Of a stretch of DNA of 64,000 bases, positions 19,872 through 29,294 are shown piece by piece. Source of the stretch: Flavobacterium gelatinilyticum (GTDB lineage: Bacteria > Bacteroidota > Bacteroidia > Flavobacteriales > Flavobacteriaceae); contig NZ_CP114287.1 in assembly GCF_027111295.1 (NCBI RefSeq), forward strand, positions 1,674,001 through 1,738,000, in the 5' to 3' direction. Both the position numbers and the translations under genes were made by a program. The stretch's first letter is position 1; each line of letters starts with the position of its first letter. The notes under the pieces are model-generated. The model was not told the origin of the DNA. It searched no databases and was given only the letters and a program-made list of their open reading frames with translations.

Positions 19872-21961
19872 TAGTTTGCTTCTTTTAAAGTTAAATCTGT
19901 ATCGTAGTATAAAATGTAGACACCTTTATTAGCGTGTCCGCCATCTTCTTTTTTATAATATTGAAATTTGTTATCAACCTGCTGAGTCGTCATTAAATCT
20001 GCCGTTTCCGGGAATGTTTTACCCTGAACCAAACGCATCATCGTGTCAAAAGTTACATCAAACCCTCTTGTTGCGTATGTATTAGGATAGGTTTTGTTTT
20101 TTAATTTGTATTCTTTTTTAAAGATCGCTGCTGATTGTTCATCGCTGTCACGAGTAACAGACGGGTACATCAGTTTTAATTTCACAAGGTTTTCATAGCT
20201 GATTTCGTCTGTGTCCAGTGTACTGTTTGGTTCTAAAATCACCAATTGTACCTGACAGGTTTTCTGAGCATCAATTAAGGCCTTAATAACGGCTTTAATC
20301 ATTGCCGTGTTTCCTGTTTCCATTACCACATAATTCATTCGGCTTGGCAGTAACAGGCCTTTTAAGTTTGCAGCATCAAGAGCTCCGGTTTCGGTCAAAG
20401 CAGCAAAAACAACACCTCTTTGATTTTGTTTAATATAATTGATTACCGATTCTTTTTTCTTGTCAACAACGGCAACAATATTTCCGTTTTTAGCTCTCAT
20501 ATAATCAAACATAGCACTGCGAACCACCTCGCTCGAAGGTATAGTCTGATATAAATTATCGATTGGATTTGCATCATCTTTTGACAATGGCGAGATAACA
20601 GGAACATTATACATACGAAGCGTATTGGCAGCAGATTCTGCATTGCTCTGATAAAATGGTCCTACGATGGCATCTGCATCCTGAAGTTTATTTTGTGCAA
20701 TTAAAGTCGAAATTCCAGATGTTGTTTTGGTTTCCTGCGAATCGTAAATAGCCACATCAAGCGGTAATTTTAACGTTTTAGCAGAGTCAATTGCCATCAT
20801 AGCTCCTGAATAAAAATCAAGTGTCATGTTTAAAAACTTATCTGTTTTTAAGCGTGCCGCCATTCCTGTTGTATCGCTCTGCAGTTTCGCTAAGTTAAAA
20901 GGAAGAAGTAAAACTACTTTTTTGCGTTCGTTGATGCCTCTTTTCTTAGTCAGTTCCACAATTTCAGGATCTATTGAAACCGTTTCTGATTTCACTTTGT
21001 CCACAATTTTAATACCGCTGCCTCCGGTGTTTTCTACCGGTCTTTCAGTTTGTTTTGCTGTCGTCGTATCAGCCGGCTGCTGTGCAATAATTGGTGCCGG
21101 AGCCACGTAACCAGCCGGAACTTTTAAAACCATTCCTTCTTTTACACCTTCCGAAAGCGAAGGATTTAGTGCAATTAACTCATCCTGAGACAAATGAAAA
21201 ACTCTTCCTAAACTGTAAAAAGTCTCTTTTGGCTTTACCTGATATTCCATATAAGAAACTGCTTTTTTAGAAGTTTCGGCAGGTTTTTTATTTTCTTCCG
21301 GTTTAGAAACTGTTGCAGTCTCTGTTTTAGGAGCTATTCCTTTAATAGTTACTTTATAACCAACCGGCAGGCTTGAAACGATTTCAGGATTTCTTTTTTC
21401 TAAATCTTCGATAGTTGTATTGTATTGTTTTGCAATAGAATACTTTGTTTCTTTTGGCTGTACTTCATGAAAAACATATTTTTCAGGTCCTTTTTCTTTT
21501 GCTTTTTTATCGGCAGCGACAGCCGTTTTTGGAGCAGATCCTTTTGCCGGAATTACCAGTTTCTGACCTATCTGTACGCCTGTTTTTTCAAGGAACGGAT
21601 TTGCCGCTTTTAAAGCTTCATCCGAGATTCCGTATTTTTTTTCAATGCTGTAAAACGTTTCTTTTGGCTGTACTTCATGAATAATTTCTTTTGAACTGCC
21701 GGTTGATTTTACCGCAGCGGTTTCTGCTTTTTCTACACTTTTACTGCCTCCGGTTGGAATCAGTAAAACAGTATTTGGTGTTATTCCTTTTCTTGCATCC
21801 GGATTTAATTCGTAAATATCATAAGGGGTAACTTTGAATTTTTGAGCAATCTGATTGACTGTTTCACCGCTTGAAACAGTATATTTTACTACTTTTCCCT
21901 GTGAAAAAGCAGAAACAGTTACAAAAAAAACAAAGAATAATAATGTCGAAAAATATTTCAT
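19871..21961 (-). CDS. LysM-repeat protein with a PBP1-like (ABC substrate-binding type) domain
   Basis: A 696-residue envelope protein. After a signal peptide (1-20) come four LysM repeats, near residues 24-70, 90-137, 161-207 and 233-283, each with an ETxxxIAxxY...LNP core, predicted to bind peptidoglycan. A Thr/Pro/Lys linker follows. Residues 345-690 resemble type I periplasmic-binding proteins: KKVVLLLPFNLAK, the AIVGPFYQSNAES motif and VPVISPLSK. The layout resembles cell-wall-anchored sensors such as LpoA-like regulators, but that is inference. It is co-directional with a second LysM protein and overlaps OsmC. Confidence 0.87.
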   Translation of the reverse strand: MKYFSTLLFFVFFVTVSAFSQGKVVKYTVSSGETVNQIAQKFKVTPYDIYELNPDARKGITPNTVLLIPTGGSKSVEKAETAAVKSTGSSKEIIHEVQPKETFYSIEKKYGISDEALKAANPFLEKTGVQIGQKLVIPAKGSAPKTAVAADKKAKEKGPEKYVFHEVQPKETKYSIAKQYNTTIEDLEKRNPEIVSSLPVGYKVTIKGIAPKTETATVSKPEENKKPAETSKKAVSYMEYQVKPKETFYSLGRVFHLSQDELIALNPSLSEGVKEGMVLKVPAGYVAPAPIIAQQPADTTTAKQTERPVENTGGSGIKIVDKVKSETVSIDPEIVELTKKRGINERKKVVLLLPFNLAKLQSDTTGMAARLKTDKFLNMTLDFYSGAMMAIDSAKTLKLPLDVAIYDSQETKTTSGISTLIAQNKLQDADAIVGPFYQSNAESAANTLRMYNVPVISPLSKDDANPIDNLYQTIPSSEVVRSAMFDYMRAKNGNIVAVVDKKKESVINYIKQNQRGVVFAALTETGALDAANLKGLLLPSRMNYVVMETGNTAMIKAVIKALIDAQKTCQVQLVILEPNSTLDTDEISYENLVKLKLMYPSVTRDSDEQSAAIFKKEYKLKNKTYPNTYATRGFDVTFDTMMRLVQGKTFPETADLMTTQQVDNKFQYYKKEDGGHANKGVYILYYDTDLTLKEAN

Positions 21962-22054
21962 AATAGGACTTAAAACAATTTAATTTCTAATTTAATTCAC
22001 AAGATTTTAATTTCTTTATACAAGATTCGCGCCATTTGCAGGATCTTCGAAATA

Positions 22055-23962
22055 TTATCTAAGATCGACCTCTAACTTAGCAATAATTACATTCTTATAT
22101 AACTCATCTTCTTCTTTTTTCTTGCATTTGTACAAAAGTTCTTCCGTGTTTTGGAATTTATCTGAGTAAACATAATACGAAAGACTGTTTACATTAAAAA
22201 AGAAGCCGGCATTAAAATCGCCAGAATCAATAAGTTTCATAATTAGCTTATCTCTTACATCTGCGTCTGTAAATATACCTAAAACTAAATAATAGCCATT
22301 AGAAACTTCTTTAAGATTATCATAAACTTCAATCTTTATGTTTTTTTCGTTTTTGAATGGATTTTCCCTGAGCTGGCGCCTCATTTCTTCTACAGAAATT
22401 GTCTCTTCTGTTTCGACAGAATTTGATTTATTCTGATTTTTCTTCGCCTCATCCTGATATTTTTTCAGTTTTACAAAAGCCAGCTTATCATCAAATTTTC
22501 GGGCTTCCATACTATAATAAGATGCTTTGCTGATGTGCCGTTTTACCTCTATTTGTTTTTGAGTATCCAGTGAATCAATTTTTGCAATTAAAAGCTGGTT
22601 CTGCTCGTCGCCTTTCTCCTGTTCGATTTTGTAACGTTTTATTTCATCTAAAGAAAGACGCTGCTGTAATGATGTAACGTTGTTATTCTTTTCGCTTTCG
22701 CGGATTTTCTTTTTGTATTCCTGATTTTCTTCTACAGCAATTTTCTCTACTTTATTCATTAAACCGGCATAAGCTTTTCTGTTTTCAGCCAGTTCTTTTT
22801 TTAACTGCGAAGATAATTCACTGGTTTTTCCGATGCTTTCATACGATTGTTTCTCCAGACGTTTTGATTCATCAATATTCAGAATATCCATTCGCTTTAA
22901 TTCTTTCAGATCATTGTTCATACTGTATACCAGCGAATCCAGTTTTGCCATTAAAACGTCCTGAACATTTTTATTGGCTTCTAAAACCAGTCGGAGTTTT
23001 TCAACCGAATTTTCTCTGGAACCGTTCATATCATTCAGATTCACTTTAAGATCATTTATTTTAATAATCTTCTGATTCATTTCTTTCTGAACAACAAGCC
23101 TGTCCTTCAAATCTTCTAATTCAACTGTTTTGGCTTTTGTTTTTTCAACGACAACTTGTTTTTCGGCAAGAGCCAGCATTAATTCTTCGCTTTCATTTGC
23201 CGGTTTAATTCCGTTTATATTGATCGCCAGTTTATTCCCTACAATTAATCCGTTTACAATTTCAGGGTTTTGAGATTCTAACTGATCAATCGAAATACCG
23301 TATTTTTTAGCAATAGAAAATTTGGTTTCTTTGGGTTCAACTATATGAAAAACAGTTTCCTGATTGATTACCCTCACGCGTCCGTCAACCGTTTTTCGTT
23401 TATTTGGAATTGCGATGTTCTGACCAATCTGAAGCCCGTTTTGCAATATATTTTTATTGATATCTTCTAAATCCTTAACCGAAACATTGTATTGTCTGGC
23501 AATGCTGAACAACGATTCTTTGGCCACAACCTGATGGGTAACTTTTGAAGTGCTTACAATCTCTGTTTTTGAATTTTCCGTGCTTTGCGGAATAGTTATT
23601 TTTTGTCCGGCCTGTAATCCGTTTGACAGAAGTTCTTTGTTTGCTTCCAGAATGGCTTCCTGAGAAACCTTATATTGTTTTGAAAGCGCATAAAGTGTTT
23701 CCTTTTCTGCAACAATATGAACAATCTGGTTTTGATTTTTTTCTGAAGAATGAACCGGAATCCTGATAATTTGATTGTCTTTGATTCCGTTTTGAGATTC
23801 GGGATTCAATTTGTAAATCTCATCTACAGAAACCTTATATTTTTGGGCAATAAAATAAGCGGTTTCTCCTTTTTGAATTTTATGTTCAATAATTGAATCT
23901 TGTGCTTTTACTTTGTTAAAAAACAAAATAAAGACAAGAGAAATCTGTAAAAGTTCTCTCAT
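22055..23962 (-). CDS. LysM-repeat protein with coiled coil and SPOR-like C-terminus
   Basis: A 635-residue exported protein. The signal peptide (1-20, ending VKAQ) is followed by four LysM repeats near residues 25-70, 80-125, 142-187 and 203-250. Residues 260-530 are strongly charged and helical, reading as a long coiled coil. The last 80 residues (VSNGYYLVLGIFTDADVRD and onward) resemble a SPOR-like fold, which binds denuded glycan. Together these point to a peptidoglycan-bound envelope protein, perhaps acting with its LysM partner encoded 93 bases downstream. It begins shortly after the guaA terminator. Confidence 0.83.
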   Translation of the reverse strand: MRELLQISLVFILFFNKVKAQDSIIEHKIQKGETAYFIAQKYKVSVDEIYKLNPESQNGIKDNQIIRIPVHSSEKNQNQIVHIVAEKETLYALSKQYKVSQEAILEANKELLSNGLQAGQKITIPQSTENSKTEIVSTSKVTHQVVAKESLFSIARQYNVSVKDLEDINKNILQNGLQIGQNIAIPNKRKTVDGRVRVINQETVFHIVEPKETKFSIAKKYGISIDQLESQNPEIVNGLIVGNKLAININGIKPANESEELMLALAEKQVVVEKTKAKTVELEDLKDRLVVQKEMNQKIIKINDLKVNLNDMNGSRENSVEKLRLVLEANKNVQDVLMAKLDSLVYSMNNDLKELKRMDILNIDESKRLEKQSYESIGKTSELSSQLKKELAENRKAYAGLMNKVEKIAVEENQEYKKKIRESEKNNNVTSLQQRLSLDEIKRYKIEQEKGDEQNQLLIAKIDSLDTQKQIEVKRHISKASYYSMEARKFDDKLAFVKLKKYQDEAKKNQNKSNSVETEETISVEEMRRQLRENPFKNEKNIKIEVYDNLKEVSNGYYLVLGIFTDADVRDKLIMKLIDSGDFNAGFFFNVNSLSYYVYSDKFQNTEELLYKCKKKEEDELYKNVIIAKLEVDLR

Positions 23963-23982
23963 AAATAGTAGGTTATAAAAAA

Positions 23983-24015
23983 ATTAAGGCCTTACAAATG
24001 TAAGACCTTAATTTT
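23983..24015 (-). terminator. guaA terminator
   Basis: TTAAGGCCTTACA and TGTAAGACCTTAA pair with a single mismatch. On the minus strand a T run follows. It lies just downstream of guaA. Confidence 0.85.
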
Positions 24016-24026
24016 AAATTATGCTG

Positions 24027-25556
24027 CTATTCCCACTCAATTGTTGCCGGTGGTTTTGAACTAATATCGTAAACAACACGGTTCACGCCTTTTACCTTAT
24101 TGATAATATCGTTTGATACTTTCATTAAGAAATCATACGGTAAGTGAACCCAGTCTGCAGTCATACCATCTGTCGATTCTACTGCTCTAAGCGCTACGAC
24201 CTTTTCGTACGTACGCTCGTCGCCCATAACCCCAACACTGTTTACAGGAAGTAAAATTGCTCCTGCCTGCCAAACTTTATCGTATAATCCCCATGATTTT
24301 AATCCTTCGATAAAAACAGAATCAACATCTTGTAAAATCTGGACTTTCTCCGGAGTAATATCTCCTAAAATTCTGATTGATAATCCTGGTCCCGGGAAAG
24401 GGTGTCTTCCTAATAATTCAGGATCTATTCCTAATGTAGCTCCTACTCGTCTTACTTCGTCTTTGAAAAGCATTCTAAGAGGTTCTACAATTTTTAATTT
24501 CATATAATCCGGCAGTCCGCCCACATTGTGATGCGATTTAATCGTAGCCGATGGTCCTTTTACCGAAACCGATTCGATTACGTCAGGATAAATAGTTCCC
24601 TGAGCCAGCCATTTTACGTCTTCTAATAAATGTGATTCATCGTCGAAAACTTCAATAAATACACGTCCTATTGTTTTACGTTTGGTTTCAGGATCACTGA
24701 TTCCGGCCAATTCAGAAAGAAAACGATCTCCGGCATCCACACCTTTCACGTTTAATCCCATTCCTTTATACTGATCTAATACATTTTGAAATTCGTTTTT
24801 ACGAAGTAATCCGTTATTAACGAAAATACAGTATAGATTTTGTCCGATTGCTTTGTTTAATAAAACTGCCGCTACAGTAGAATCTACTCCTCCTGATAAA
24901 CCAAGAACCACTTTGTCGTTTCCTAATTTTTCTTTTAATTCTTCCACCATTTCTTCTACGAAAGCATTTGGTGTAAAATTTTGAGGAACTTCGGCAATTT
25001 TAACTAAGAAATTCTCCAGCATTTTTGATCCGTCTGTTGAATGAAAAACTTCCGGATGGTATTGAATTGCATAAGTAGTTTCGCCTTCAATTTTATAAGC
25101 AGCAAATTCTACGTCATGTGTACTTGCTAATTTTACAGCATTCGTTGGAAGCGCTTTGATACTATCGCTGTGGCTCATCCAAACCTGGCTGTTTTCTGAA
25201 ACACCGTCAAAGAACGTTTCATTATCTTTTATATAAGACAGATTTGCTCTACCGTATTCTCTTGTGTTTGATGCTGCTACTTCTCCTCCGCTGAAATGCG
25301 CTAAATACTGCGCTCCGTAACAAACGGCAAGCATTGGAAGTTTTCCTCTGATTTGAGATAAATCAGGGTGCGGTGCATCTTCTGCACGAACAGAAAACGG
25401 GCTTCCGCCTAAAATTACTGCTTTGTAAGCTGATAAATCACTAGGAAAGTGATTGTAAGGAAAAATTTCGCAGAATATATTTAATTCGCGAACTCTACGC
25501 GCAATAAGCTGAGTATATTGCGATCCGAAATCTAAAATAAGTACGTTGTGTTGCAT
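24027..25556 (-). CDS. guaA: GMP synthase (glutamine-hydrolysing) GuaA
   Basis: A 509-residue enzyme converting XMP to GMP. The N-terminal glutaminase domain has the nucleophile Cys in [12 protein letters not shown] and the His-Glu pair in QYHPEVFHS. The ATP pyrophosphatase domain has [15 protein letters not shown] near residue 218, and the C-terminal dimerisation domain ends in the family-typical [11 protein letters not shown]. The ATG at 25556 is used; the frame opens two codons earlier at TTG, which would add only two residues. A strong inverted repeat lies about 30 bases upstream of the start. Confidence 0.98.
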   Translation of the reverse strand: MQHNVLILDFGSQYTQLIARRVRELNIFCEIFPYNHFPSDLSAYKAVILGGSPFSVRAEDAPHPDLSQIRGKLPMLAVCYGAQYLAHFSGGEVAASNTREYGRANLSYIKDNETFFDGVSENSQVWMSHSDSIKALPTNAVKLASTHDVEFAAYKIEGETTYAIQYHPEVFHSTDGSKMLENFLVKIAEVPQNFTPNAFVEEMVEELKEKLGNDKVVLGLSGGVDSTVAAVLLNKAIGQNLYCIFVNNGLLRKNEFQNVLDQYKGMGLNVKGVDAGDRFLSELAGISDPETKRKTIGRVFIEVFDDESHLLEDVKWLAQGTIYPDVIESVSVKGPSATIKSHHNVGGLPDYMKLKIVEPLRMLFKDEVRRVGATLGIDPELLGRHPFPGPGLSIRILGDITPEKVQILQDVDSVFIEGLKSWGLYDKVWQAGAILLPVNSVGVMGDERTYEKVVALRAVESTDGMTADWVHLPYDFLMKVSNDIINKVKGVNRVVYDISSKPPATIEWE

Positions 25557-25584
25557 GCGCAAAAATACTTTTTAAATTCGAAAT

Positions 25585-25638
25585 TGAAAAATCGGAACAA
25601 TGAAAAAATAAATATTTTTTTTCATTGTTCCGATTTTT
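25585..25638. repeat. Long perfect inverted repeat upstream of guaA
   Basis: About 22 bases around AATCGGAACAATG (from about 25587) are mirrored exactly by CATTGTTCCGATT (to about 25638), around a short AT loop. A T run follows on both sides, so it looks like a terminator hairpin, yet it lies in a divergent promoter region, about 30 bases before the guaA start codon. Confidence 0.7.
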
Positions 25639-25641
25639 TAG

Positions 25642-25745
25642 TACCAAAGAGACAAAGCTACAGAGGTTCAAAGATTTAATCTTCCTAAACATATCTTACT
25701 TCCTTTGTCACTTTGTGCCTTTGTTACTTTGAAACTTCAAAGAAA
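25642..25745. repeat. CAAAG/CTTTG imperfect inverted element
   Basis: The left half has CAAAG-type words spaced 8-10 bases apart. After a short AT-rich centre, the right half has the complementary CTTTG words at similar spacing, so the whole can fold into one long imperfect stem. A partial similar arrangement is seen near 690-735. It overlaps the 5' region of the lipoprotein gene at 25791. Confidence 0.5.
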
Positions 25746-25790
25746 AATCCTTCCTCAAAAAAATTTCGTATCTACCCAAAAACCGTATTT

Positions 25791-26318
25791 ATGAAATCAA
25801 AATGTATTGCCCTAACCCTTTTATTATCTCTGGTCTTAACTTCTTGTAATGCTGTTGATGATTTATTAAGTTTTAGTATTTCAAACGAAACTTCGATTAA
25901 AATTAAAAGTACTTCGCCTATTAATCTGCCTTCGGAAATTATTACTCCGGATGTTACAACCAATTCTTCTGCCGAATTTAAAAACAACAAAACAAAAGCG
26001 AGTCTGGTAAAAGACGTCAAAATCAGATCACTTCAATTGTCAGTCACTGATCCTTCTGATAAAACTTTTACATTTTTAAAATCGATACATTTATATATTT
26101 CAACAAACGATTCTAACGAAATAGAATTAGCTTATCAGGACAACATCAATTCATCTTCGAACATGATTAATTTAATTTGTACCGATAAAAGACTGGATGA
26201 ATATATTAAAGCAGACAGTTATAAAATAAGAACACAGGTTACTTTAAAAGAAACACTGACCAAAGATGTAACAGTAAAAGCAAATATGAAATTCAGGGTT
26301 ACTGCGGATCCGTTTTAG
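25791..26318 (+). CDS. Hypothetical lipoprotein
   Basis: A 175-residue lipoprotein: hydrophobic core then VLTSC with lipidated Cys19. The frame is open 26 codons further upstream, but that would bury the signal peptide, so the ATG at 25791 is chosen. The mature protein is Ser/Thr/Lys rich and predicted beta-rich (DVKIRSLQLSVTDPSDKTFTFLKSIHLYIS). I do not recognise the family. A bidirectional hairpin follows. Confidence 0.7.
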   Translation: MKSKCIALTLLLSLVLTSCNAVDDLLSFSISNETSIKIKSTSPINLPSEIITPDVTTNSSAEFKNNKTKASLVKDVKIRSLQLSVTDPSDKTFTFLKSIHLYISTNDSNEIELAYQDNINSSSNMINLICTDKRLDEYIKADSYKIRTQVTLKETLTKDVTVKANMKFRVTADPF

Positions 26319-26355
26319 TCTGAGATCCTGAGTTTTCTTAAAAGCAGCAAATTAA

Positions 26356-26404
26356 AAAAGGTTCAGAGGCAAGTATAAAAAACTTTGCAACTCTGAACCT
26401 TTGT
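26356..26404. terminator. Bidirectional terminator
   Basis: AAAGGTTCAGAG and CTCTGAACCTTT pair perfectly around a 24-base loop, with A and T runs on the two sides. It is shared by two convergent genes. Confidence 0.75.
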
Positions 26405-26424
26405 TACTTTATATCTAAAAAAAA

Positions 26425-27135
26425 TTACTCTTTCGTCACAATAATCGAAGCCTTAAAACCTGCAGCCAGATTATTCCAGTAATCATTGGTAATTAATACT
26501 CCTTTATCGTCATAAACCTGGATTTCGGCTGTGTTTCCGCCTAAAGTTCCAATATTCAATGCTTCAAAATCCAGTTTATTAAAGCCATTTGAAAGATTTA
26601 TCTGAACTTGTTTAAAACTTGCATCCAAAAGAATTTGGTCGCGTATAACTTTATCATTATTAGAAACTCGTACCAAATCGCCGTCAATCGCACCAAAATC
26701 ACGAAATTTTACAACAAAAAATTCTGCTTTGGTTCTAAAATCTCCTAATGAAATATTCTCTTTTATCAAAGTACCGCGTCCTTCACGTAAACCTTCTTCT
26801 CGTAAAGCTTTATCCAGATCTTTCTCCATTTTAGCCACATAACGATCACCCGGATTGGCAAAATCATTCTGCTGGTACATGGAGAATTTACTTTTCTCCT
26901 CGCCTATCTGAAACTGAGATTTAGGCGTTATGCTGGTATTATCAAAAACATTCGGGGTTTTTATGCCCGGAATATCAGCGGTTGCCGCCTGCGGATCTTT
27001 AACAGGCGTTGGAATCTTTTTTTGTTTTCCGCTAAACTTAGGTGCAGCAATAGGCTTGTATTTGCTTCCAAATTCAGTCTGCGCTGAAAGTGTTACAGCT
27101 GTAAAAAATAGTATGAATAATAAAATCTGCTTCAT
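26425..27135 (-). CDS. Hypothetical secreted protein
   Basis: A 236-residue exported protein with a signal peptide ending LSAQ (residues 1-19). The first third is Pro/Lys-rich and low in structure. The middle (MEKDLDKALREEGLREGRGTLIKEN) looks helical, and the C-terminal 110 residues alternate hydrophobic residues as in a beta-sandwich (NGFNKLDFEALNIGTLGGNTAEIQVYDDKG), resembling domains of carbohydrate-binding or periplasmic proteins. Family not recognised. It is divergent from the J-domain gene. Confidence 0.65.
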   Translation of the reverse strand: MKQILLFILFFTAVTLSAQTEFGSKYKPIAAPKFSGKQKKIPTPVKDPQAATADIPGIKTPNVFDNTSITPKSQFQIGEEKSKFSMYQQNDFANPGDRYVAKMEKDLDKALREEGLREGRGTLIKENISLGDFRTKAEFFVVKFRDFGAIDGDLVRVSNNDKVIRDQILLDASFKQVQINLSNGFNKLDFEALNIGTLGGNTAEIQVYDDKGVLITNDYWNNLAAGFKASIIVTKE

Positions 27136-27437
27136 TTAAATGGGATTAATTGAGTCGGCTTCAATTGATAGAACTTAACCGCAGCTTCACAAAAATAACA
27201 TAAATAAGTTTGGCCCGGCGACTTTAAGACTATTATAACAATATATTATAGTAATTTTTGGAATCAAAAAACCTGCCAAAAATGCCGGGATTAAATTTCA
27301 ATGTTCAAAATTCCAAATTCCCAGCTTGCTGCATCGTTTCGTTATTTTTTATTTAATAAAGAATACATCATTTTGATTATTAGCCGCTTATTCTTAACTT
27401 CAATACCTCAATTTATTTTATCTAAAACTCAGAAAAG
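27136..27437. other. Divergent intergenic region
   Basis: A 302-base AT-rich gap between the divergent secreted-protein and J-domain genes, which must hold both promoters. A weak imperfect hairpin (CCTGCCAAAAATGCCGGG) is near 27271-27288. No gene seen. Confidence 0.4.
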
Positions 27438-28358
27438 ATGGATTATATCGATTATTACAAAGTATTAGATGTTACTAAATCTGCCACGGAAGCCGAAATA
27501 AAAAAAGCATATCGAAAACTGGCCCGAAAATATCATCCTGATTTAAATCCGAATGATAAAGAAGCAGAAAAAAAATTCAAGGAAATCAACGAAGCAAACG
27601 AAGTTTTAAGCAATCCGGATAACCGAAAAAAATACGATAAGTACGGAAAAGACTGGAAACATGCCGACGAATTTGAAAAAGCAGGTTACAACCCAAATCA
27701 AAAGCAACAGTATTCCAGACAGCAAAGCAATCAGGATTTTTCTGGTTTTGGTGGTGATTTTTCAGAAAGCGATTTCTCGGATTTCTTTAATTCGATGTAC
27801 GGATCGGCAGGAAGAAGCAGTCGGGCGCAGTCTAAATATCGAGGCCAGGATTTCAATGCCGAGCTGCAATTGGATCTTTCTTCGGCTTATACAACCCACA
27901 AACAGAGCTTAACCGTAAACGGAAAAAATATTAGAATCACGATTCCGGCCGGAGTAGAAAACGGTCAGGTTATTAAAATCCCCGGACATGGCGGTGCGGG
28001 CGTTAACGGAGGTCCAAACGGCGATTTATACATTACGTTTTTAATCGATAATAATTCTGATTTTAAACGCGAAGGCAATAATTTATATTCAAATGCAGAT
28101 CTGGATCTTTACACAGCTATTTTAGGAGGCGAAATCAGCATTAAAACTTTTGACGGAAAAGTAAAAATTAAAGTTCCTGCCGAAACCCAGACGGGTACAA
28201 AAGTAAAATTGAAAGGAAAAGGATTTCCGGTCTATAAAAAAGAGAATGAGTTTGGGGATTTGTATATAACGTACAATCTTAAAATCCCAACAAAATTGTC
28301 TGAAAAAGAAAAAGAATTGTTTGCAGAATTATCTAAACTTAGAAATCATGAGCAGTAA
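27438..28358 (+). CDS. J-domain co-chaperone (CbpA/DnaJ-type)
   Basis: A 306-residue co-chaperone that should stimulate DnaK ATPase. The J domain occupies residues 1-70: DYYKVLDV, and the HPD triad in [10 protein letters not shown] Gly/Phe-rich, Ser-rich linker follows ([19 protein letters not shown]). Two C-terminal substrate-binding beta domains follow ([19 protein letters not shown]). The zinc-finger repeats of DnaJ are absent, so this is the CbpA class. The downstream modulator gene overlaps the last 11 bases. Confidence 0.93.
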   Translation: MDYIDYYKVLDVTKSATEAEIKKAYRKLARKYHPDLNPNDKEAEKKFKEINEANEVLSNPDNRKKYDKYGKDWKHADEFEKAGYNPNQKQQYSRQQSNQDFSGFGGDFSESDFSDFFNSMYGSAGRSSRAQSKYRGQDFNAELQLDLSSAYTTHKQSLTVNGKNIRITIPAGVENGQVIKIPGHGGAGVNGGPNGDLYITFLIDNNSDFKREGNNLYSNADLDLYTAILGGEISIKTFDGKVKIKVPAETQTGTKVKLKGKGFPVYKKENEFGDLYITYNLKIPTKLSEKEKELFAELSKLRNHEQ

Positions 28359-28653
28359 AAATTTAATCCAAATAAAACAATTTTGTCTGTATCACGAAAT
28401 TGAAAATACGTTTATAAAAGACCTTAATAATTACGGTTTAATAGAAATTATTATCGAAGAAAATGACGAATATCTGCAGTCGGAACAACTGCCTTCTATC
28501 GAAAAAATGATGCGGATGCATTACGACCTTAATATTAATCTTGAAGGTATTGATGCGATTTATCATCTTCTGAATAAAATCGAAGTTTTGCAGCAGCATT
28601 TGACCAATACTCAAAACAAACTCCGAATTTACGAGGAAAACCAAAGTGTGTAA
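28348..28653 (+). CDS. Chaperone modulator CbpM-like
   Basis: A 101-residue protein that starts MSSKNLIQ inside the end of the J-domain gene, overlapping by 11 bases. The ATG at 28348 is preferred to an upstream TTG at 28321 because it gives the typical length. It resembles CbpM/MerR-like modulators: an N-terminal helix-turn-helix-like region ([22 protein letters not shown]) and a C-terminal coiled coil. In E. coli, CbpM binds CbpA and inhibits its co-chaperone activity; the same is inferred here from gene order and fold. Confidence 0.75.
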   Translation: MSSKNLIQIKQFCLYHEIENTFIKDLNNYGLIEIIIEENDEYLQSEQLPSIEKMMRMHYDLNINLEGIDAIYHLLNKIEVLQQHLTNTQNKLRIYEENQSV

Positions 28654-28808
28654 TTTCGATTTAAAATATCACAAAAAAGAAAGATTTTCGAAGTGATTTC
28701 AACCTGTTATAATTCTTTTTGCCAGGCTTATTTCATAAATTGCAGCGCATTACTTAACCTGAATTTGTTTTTAAAAACCTAAAGAAACAATTTCGAAAAA
28801 CTTATAAA

Positions 28809-29192
28809 ATGAAAAGAGAAAACATCCTGACAGGTTCACCGTGGGAAGATAAAATGGGATATTGCCGTGCTGTAAGAATTGGCAATATTATCGAAGTTTC
28901 TGGAACTGTTGCCATCGTTGACGGCGAGAAAGTAAAAGCCGATGATGCCTATGCACAGACCTACAATATTATTGAGCGCGTTGAAAAAGTTTTAGAAGAT
29001 TTAAACGTGGGAATTAAAGATGTTATCAGAACGAGAATTTTCACAACAGATGTTTCGACTTTTGAAGAAGTAGCCAGAGCACATTCGGCTTTTTTTAAAG
29101 ATGTAAAACCTACAACGGGTTTTTATGAAATCAGCAAATTAGTTGCTCCGGAGTATTTAGTTGAAATTGAATTTACAGCTGTTGTTCAATAG
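28809..29192 (+). CDS. RidA family protein (reactive intermediate deaminase)
   Basis: A 127-residue Rid/YjgF/YER057c-family protein; members hydrolyse reactive enamine/imine intermediates made by PLP enzymes. The core DVIRTRIFTTDVSTFEEVARAHSAFF has the conserved Arg, and KPTTGFYEISKLVAPEYLVEIEFTAVV is the family's C-terminal signature. Length is normal. The KLVAPEYLVEIE end is closer to the extended Rid clade than to archetypal RidA (usual end PxPxALVEIE), so the substrate may differ. It is monocistronic, followed by a palindromic repeat. Confidence 0.88.
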   Translation: MKRENILTGSPWEDKMGYCRAVRIGNIIEVSGTVAIVDGEKVKADDAYAQTYNIIERVEKVLEDLNVGIKDVIRTRIFTTDVSTFEEVARAHSAFFKDVKPTTGFYEISKLVAPEYLVEIEFTAVVQ

Positions 29193-29202
29193 ATATTTTT
29201 TC

Positions 29203-29276
29203 GCAGCGAATTCACGAATTATTTTATTCTTTTCTAAAAAGATTCTAATTCTTTAAATTTGTGAATTCGCGGCAAA
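29203..29276. repeat. Dispersed palindromic repeat (CGAATTCACGAATT family)
   Basis: The left arm GCGAATTCACGAATT lies near 29206-29220 and the right arm AAATTTGTGAATTCGCGGC near 29256-29274. The arms pair well across a loop of about 36 bases. It sits between the RidA and ClC genes. Confidence 0.75.
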
Positions 29277-29294
29277 AAAAGCCTCATAAATTTA

